Part shown: positions 6,797 to 8,697 of the stretch, one piece after another
Layout: the number at the start of each line of letters is the position of its first letter
How positions within the stretch are numbered: the stretch's first letter is position 1
Source of the DNA: an uncultured Flavobacteriales bacterium
Lineage (GTDB): Bacteria; Bacteroidota; Bacteroidia; Flavobacteriales_D; Sanyastnellaceae
Assembly (NCBI GenBank): GCA_913057815.1
Contig: CAJXOV010000069.1
Location: 1-8,697 of the forward strand
Direction: 5' to 3'
DNA length: 8,697 nt
The notes under the pieces: generated by a model
The model's input: only the letters and a program-made list of their open reading frames with translations
Told to the model about the DNA's origin: nothing
Database searches by the model: none
Position numbers and translations under genes: made by a program

Positions 6797-6825
6797 AAAA
6801 ATCCTCTGTTTCACAGGGGGTTTTT
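6797..6825 (+). terminator. Intrinsic terminator after the SPOR-protein gene
   Basis: CCTCTGT (6803-6809) pairs with ACAGGGG (6813-6819) across the loop TTC, with one T-G wobble. The stem then extends through T6802-G6820 into A5 (6797-6801) against T5 (6821-6825). A T-run follows the GC-rich core on the plus strand. The A-run on the other side could also let it act on minus-strand transcripts. It ends the 5351-6718 transcript and separates it from the xerD unit. Confidence 0.85.
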
Positions 6826-6875
6826 CATTTAAAATCAAATTCGAGAGCGTAAATATACGTTATGAAAAAGAATAA

Positions 6876-7781
6876 ATGACTTGGGAAATATATATAAAGA
6901 GTTACATCAACTACTTAAAGATCGAAAGATCTCTCAGTCAAAACTCTGTACTTTCTTATGGTTCCGATATCGACAAATTAAAGCGTTATTTTACAGAAAT
7001 TCAGCCTACCTCCTCTCCTATTAAATTATCATTTAACGATCTCAGCCAATATATTAGATGGATTTCTGAAGTCGGGTTTTCGGCTAGAACACAGGCTAGA
7101 ATGATTTCTGCCATTAAAAGTTTTTATAAATTTTTACTCCTTGAAGATGAAATTAAAGATGATCCATCTCACCTATTAGAATCTCCTCGGCTTCAAAGAA
7201 AACTACCCGACACTCTTTCTGTAGAAGAAATAGACACATTGATATCAGCCATAGATTTAAGTACAAATCATGGCACTAGAAACAAAGCCATGCTGGAAAC
7301 TCTATACAGCAGTGGTCTCCGAGTATCTGAACTTATTACACTTAAACTATCAGACTATTATCCAGAAGATAACTACATCAAAGTAAAAGGAAAAGGATCT
7401 AAAGAAAGGCTAATTCCTATTGGAGATAGTGCTATTAAGTACAATCGAATTTATTTTGAGGCAGTGAGAAATCATATGGTTATAAAGCCTGGAGAAGAAG
7501 ACTTTATGTTTCTAAATAAAAGAGGCGCTCATTTAAGTAGAATTATGGTTTTCATGATCATCAAAGATTTGGCTAAACTAGCAGGAATAGATAAGATAAT
7601 TTCTCCTCATACGTTCCGCCATAGTTTTGCAACGCATCTCATAGAAGGAGGAGCTGATTTAAGAGCTGTACAAACTATGCTCGGACATGAAAGTATTACC
7701 ACTACAGAGATTTATACTCATTTAGACAAGCGGTTTATTAGAGATACCTTATTATCTTGTCATCCTCGAATGAAAAAATGA
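6876..7781 (+). CDS. xerD: Tyrosine site-specific recombinase XerD
   Basis: XerD with XerC resolves chromosome dimers at dif during division. The 301-residue product has the Xer length and layout: an N-terminal SAM-like core-binding domain (about 1-90, with the typical YLKIERSLSQNSVLSY start) and a catalytic domain (about 105-295). All six catalytic residues are present: R149 (SGLRVSE), K173 (GKGSKER), H245 and R248 (PHTFRHSFATHL), H271 (LGHESI) and nucleophile Y280. Each is offset by one from E. coli XerD (148, 172, 244, 247, 270, 279). The close match to Xer rather than to phage integrases argues for a housekeeping role. XerC and XerD are hard to separate by eye, and XerD is the better fit. 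The stop codon overlaps the next ATG (ATGA). A five-codon frame (6862-6879) overlaps its start. No dif-like site is visible in the window. Confidence 0.93.
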   Translation: MTWEIYIKSYINYLKIERSLSQNSVLSYGSDIDKLKRYFTEIQPTSSPIKLSFNDLSQYIRWISEVGFSARTQARMISAIKSFYKFLLLEDEIKDDPSHLLESPRLQRKLPDTLSVEEIDTLISAIDLSTNHGTRNKAMLETLYSSGLRVSELITLKLSDYYPEDNYIKVKGKGSKERLIPIGDSAIKYNRIYFEAVRNHMVIKPGEEDFMFLNKRGAHLSRIMVFMIIKDLAKLAGIDKIISPHTFRHSFATHLIEGGADLRAVQTMLGHESITTTEIYTHLDKRFIRDTLLSCHPRMKK

Positions 7782-8425
7782 ATTTAAACCTATCACAAGT
7801 TATACCTCACCCTTTAAAAGAGGCCGATGATATTTCAGCTTCGGAAGTGTGGAATAAATCAAGTCTGTCAATTACAACTCCTGAGAGAATTCTAATTTCT
7901 GCTCCTTCGGGAAAAGGAAAGTCGACTCTTCTGAATATACTTTACGGAGTAAGGAAAGATTATGATGGAATCCTAAGCATGAATGAGCAGTCAATGACAA
8001 ATGCTTCTGAAGAAATTTGGAACAAGCGTAGAAAAGAAGATCTAAGTATGGTTTTTCAAGGATTAGAATTATTCGATCATTTAACGGCTCTTGAAAATGT
8101 TAATCTAAAAAACGAAATAACCTCCTACAAGTCTGAATTGGAAATTTCAAATATGTTCGATTTATTAGGAATTCAAAAATTAAAAGATCAAAAAACTAAA
8201 ACCCTTTCTTTCGGTCAAAAGCAGCGAGTAGCCATTATTCGTTCTTTATGCCAACCTTATAAATGGCTCCTTTTAGATGAGCCTTTCAGTCACTTAGATT
8301 CCTTGAATTCCAAAATCGCTTTAGATCTAATAATCGAAGAATCTGACAAACTCAATGCAGGAATAATTCTCACATCGCTTGATTCTATAGAGACTACTAT
8401 TTTCACTAAATCCTTAACTCTATGA
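7778..8425 (+). CDS. ABC transporter ATP-binding protein, LolD/MacB-like, with degenerate motifs
   Basis: I start the gene at ATG 7778-7780, which overlaps the xerD TGA (ATGA) and gives 215 residues. A TTG at 7757 would only extend back into xerD. The order of motifs is complete: Walker A APSGKGKST (42-50), Q-loop VFQGLELF (92-99), signature LSFGQKQR (143-150), Walker B WLLLDEP (163-169) with D167 and E168, and a D-loop HLD (172-174). The signature reads LSFGQ instead of LSGGQ, and the first Walker A glycine is Ala. At the H-loop the text is ILTSLDS where families usually have THD, so the conserved His is replaced by S200. Such ATPases drive membrane partners that move lipoproteins or act mechanically on the periplasm (LolD, MacB, FtsE). 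The partner here is the overlapping downstream gene. The substrate is unknown. The family assignment is good; the LolD-like subtype is inference from size and context. Confidence 0.85.
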   Translation: MNLNLSQVIPHPLKEADDISASEVWNKSSLSITTPERILISAPSGKGKSTLLNILYGVRKDYDGILSMNEQSMTNASEEIWNKRRKEDLSMVFQGLELFDHLTALENVNLKNEITSYKSELEISNMFDLLGIQKLKDQKTKTLSFGQKQRVAIIRSLCQPYKWLLLDEPFSHLDSLNSKIALDLIIEESDKLNAGIILTSLDSIETTIFTKSLTL

Positions 8426-8649
8426 TGTATAAAAAGGCATTGCAGAGAAACATTCCATTATTCACACTAGCCGGGGTGACGTTAACGTTGACCATAGGCC
8501 TGTTTCTTTCACTTACTTGTTATATACTCTACACCGACTTCTTTAACTCTAGCAGTAGTGATGCTGACCTAAGTAGTGAAAGCTATATTATATTGAATAA
8601 AAAAGTGAGCCTCATCAGTATGTTTGGCGCTAAAGAACCTGTTTTCACT
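8422..8649 (+). CDS. FtsX/MacB-like ABC permease, N-terminal fragment
   Basis: The start ATG at 8422-8424 overlaps the ATPase stop TGA (ATGA), so the two are translationally coupled and presumably form one complex. Only 76 genomic codons remain before the adapter. They show a short basic N-terminus (MMYKKALQRN) and one membrane helix (about 11-38). A Ser-rich external stretch (FNSSSSDADLSSE) and the start of a periplasmic domain with YIILNKKVSLISMFGAKEP (55-73) follow. One N-terminal helix followed by a large periplasmic domain is the layout of MacB, LolC/E and FtsX-type permeases, and the 'INKKVS' pattern is one I recall from Bacteroidota permeases. The rest lies outside the window. The apparent C-terminus LSLIHI followed by TGA (8650-8670) is adapter sequence, not protein. 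Confidence 0.75.
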
Positions 8650-8697
8650 CTGTCTCTTATACACATCTGACGCTGCCGACGAATAGAGAGGTGTAGA
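8650..8697. other. Nextera i5-side sequencing adapter (artefact)
   Basis: Bases 8650-8682 are the complement of the 33-nt Nextera read-1 adapter, starting with the Tn5 mosaic end (CTGTCTCTTATACACATCT). Bases 8683-8690 (ATAGAGAG) sit at the i5 index and are the complement of the index I remember as S502. Bases 8691-8697 (GTGTAGA) begin the complement of P5. The genomic insert ends at 8649. Confidence 0.98.

Noticed and set aside
6876..7781. Tyrosine recombinase as a mobile-element integrase
   Set aside because: Length and exact spacing of catalytic residues match housekeeping XerD. No tRNA, att-like repeats, phage or plasmid genes are nearby.

Overview
The window looks like one tagmented DNA molecule from an AT-rich member of the Bacteroidota. 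It is bounded on both sides by Illumina Nextera adapter and index sequence (1-46 and 8650-8697), so the biological insert is only 47-8649. The assignment rests on several traits. The genes lack clear Shine-Dalgarno sequences. A promoter candidate (5311-5346) resembles the Bacteroidota TTTG / TAnnTTTG pattern. The gene families are also typical: a GT-C-like membrane protein, a lipoprotein phosphoesterase with an 'AGHxYG' first motif, an exported repeat protein with a SPOR-like C-terminus, and an FtsX-like permease opening with an 'ILNKKVS' stretch. A narrower taxonomic placement is not supported.

Layout. (1) 47-1524, minus strand: a polytopic membrane protein, probably a GT-C type glycosyltransferase, cut off by the adapter before its stop codon. 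It diverges across 32 bp from (2) 1557-2420, a lipoprotein of the calcineurin-like phosphoesterase fold with a degenerate metal site. (3) 2455-3900 is PepD, an M20C dipeptidase with a complete active site, translationally coupled to (4) 3900-4448, a two-helix membrane protein of YcxB-like type. (5) Two small minus-strand genes follow (4450-4785 and 4830-5024), the first converging on gene 4 with a single base between stop codons. (6) A 326-bp gap (5025-5350) holds several inverted repeats and a promoter candidate. (7) 5351-6718 encodes an exported protein with two copies of a beta-rich domain, a Ser/Thr/Glu/Asn linker and a SPOR-like domain. It is closed by a strong intrinsic terminator (6797-6825). 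(8) 6876-8649 is a tightly coupled unit of three genes joined by ATGA overlaps: XerD recombinase, a small ABC ATPase with degenerate motifs, and the start of its permease, which runs into the right-hand adapter.

How the genes fit together. The left part suggests cell-surface polysaccharide or envelope work (inferred). PepD and the YcxB-like protein form a housekeeping or accessory pair. The SPOR-like protein probably acts in the periplasm at peptidoglycan. The xerD-ABC-permease unit couples chromosome dimer resolution to an envelope ABC system of LolCDE/MacB/FtsX type; a functional link beyond co-expression is not shown. I see no CRISPR array, tRNA, rRNA, insertion sequence or prophage. I do not see a convincing new multi-gene system. 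The best candidates for a second look are the phosphoesterase with a changed metal site, the tandem-domain SPOR protein, and the ABC ATPase lacking its H-loop histidine.
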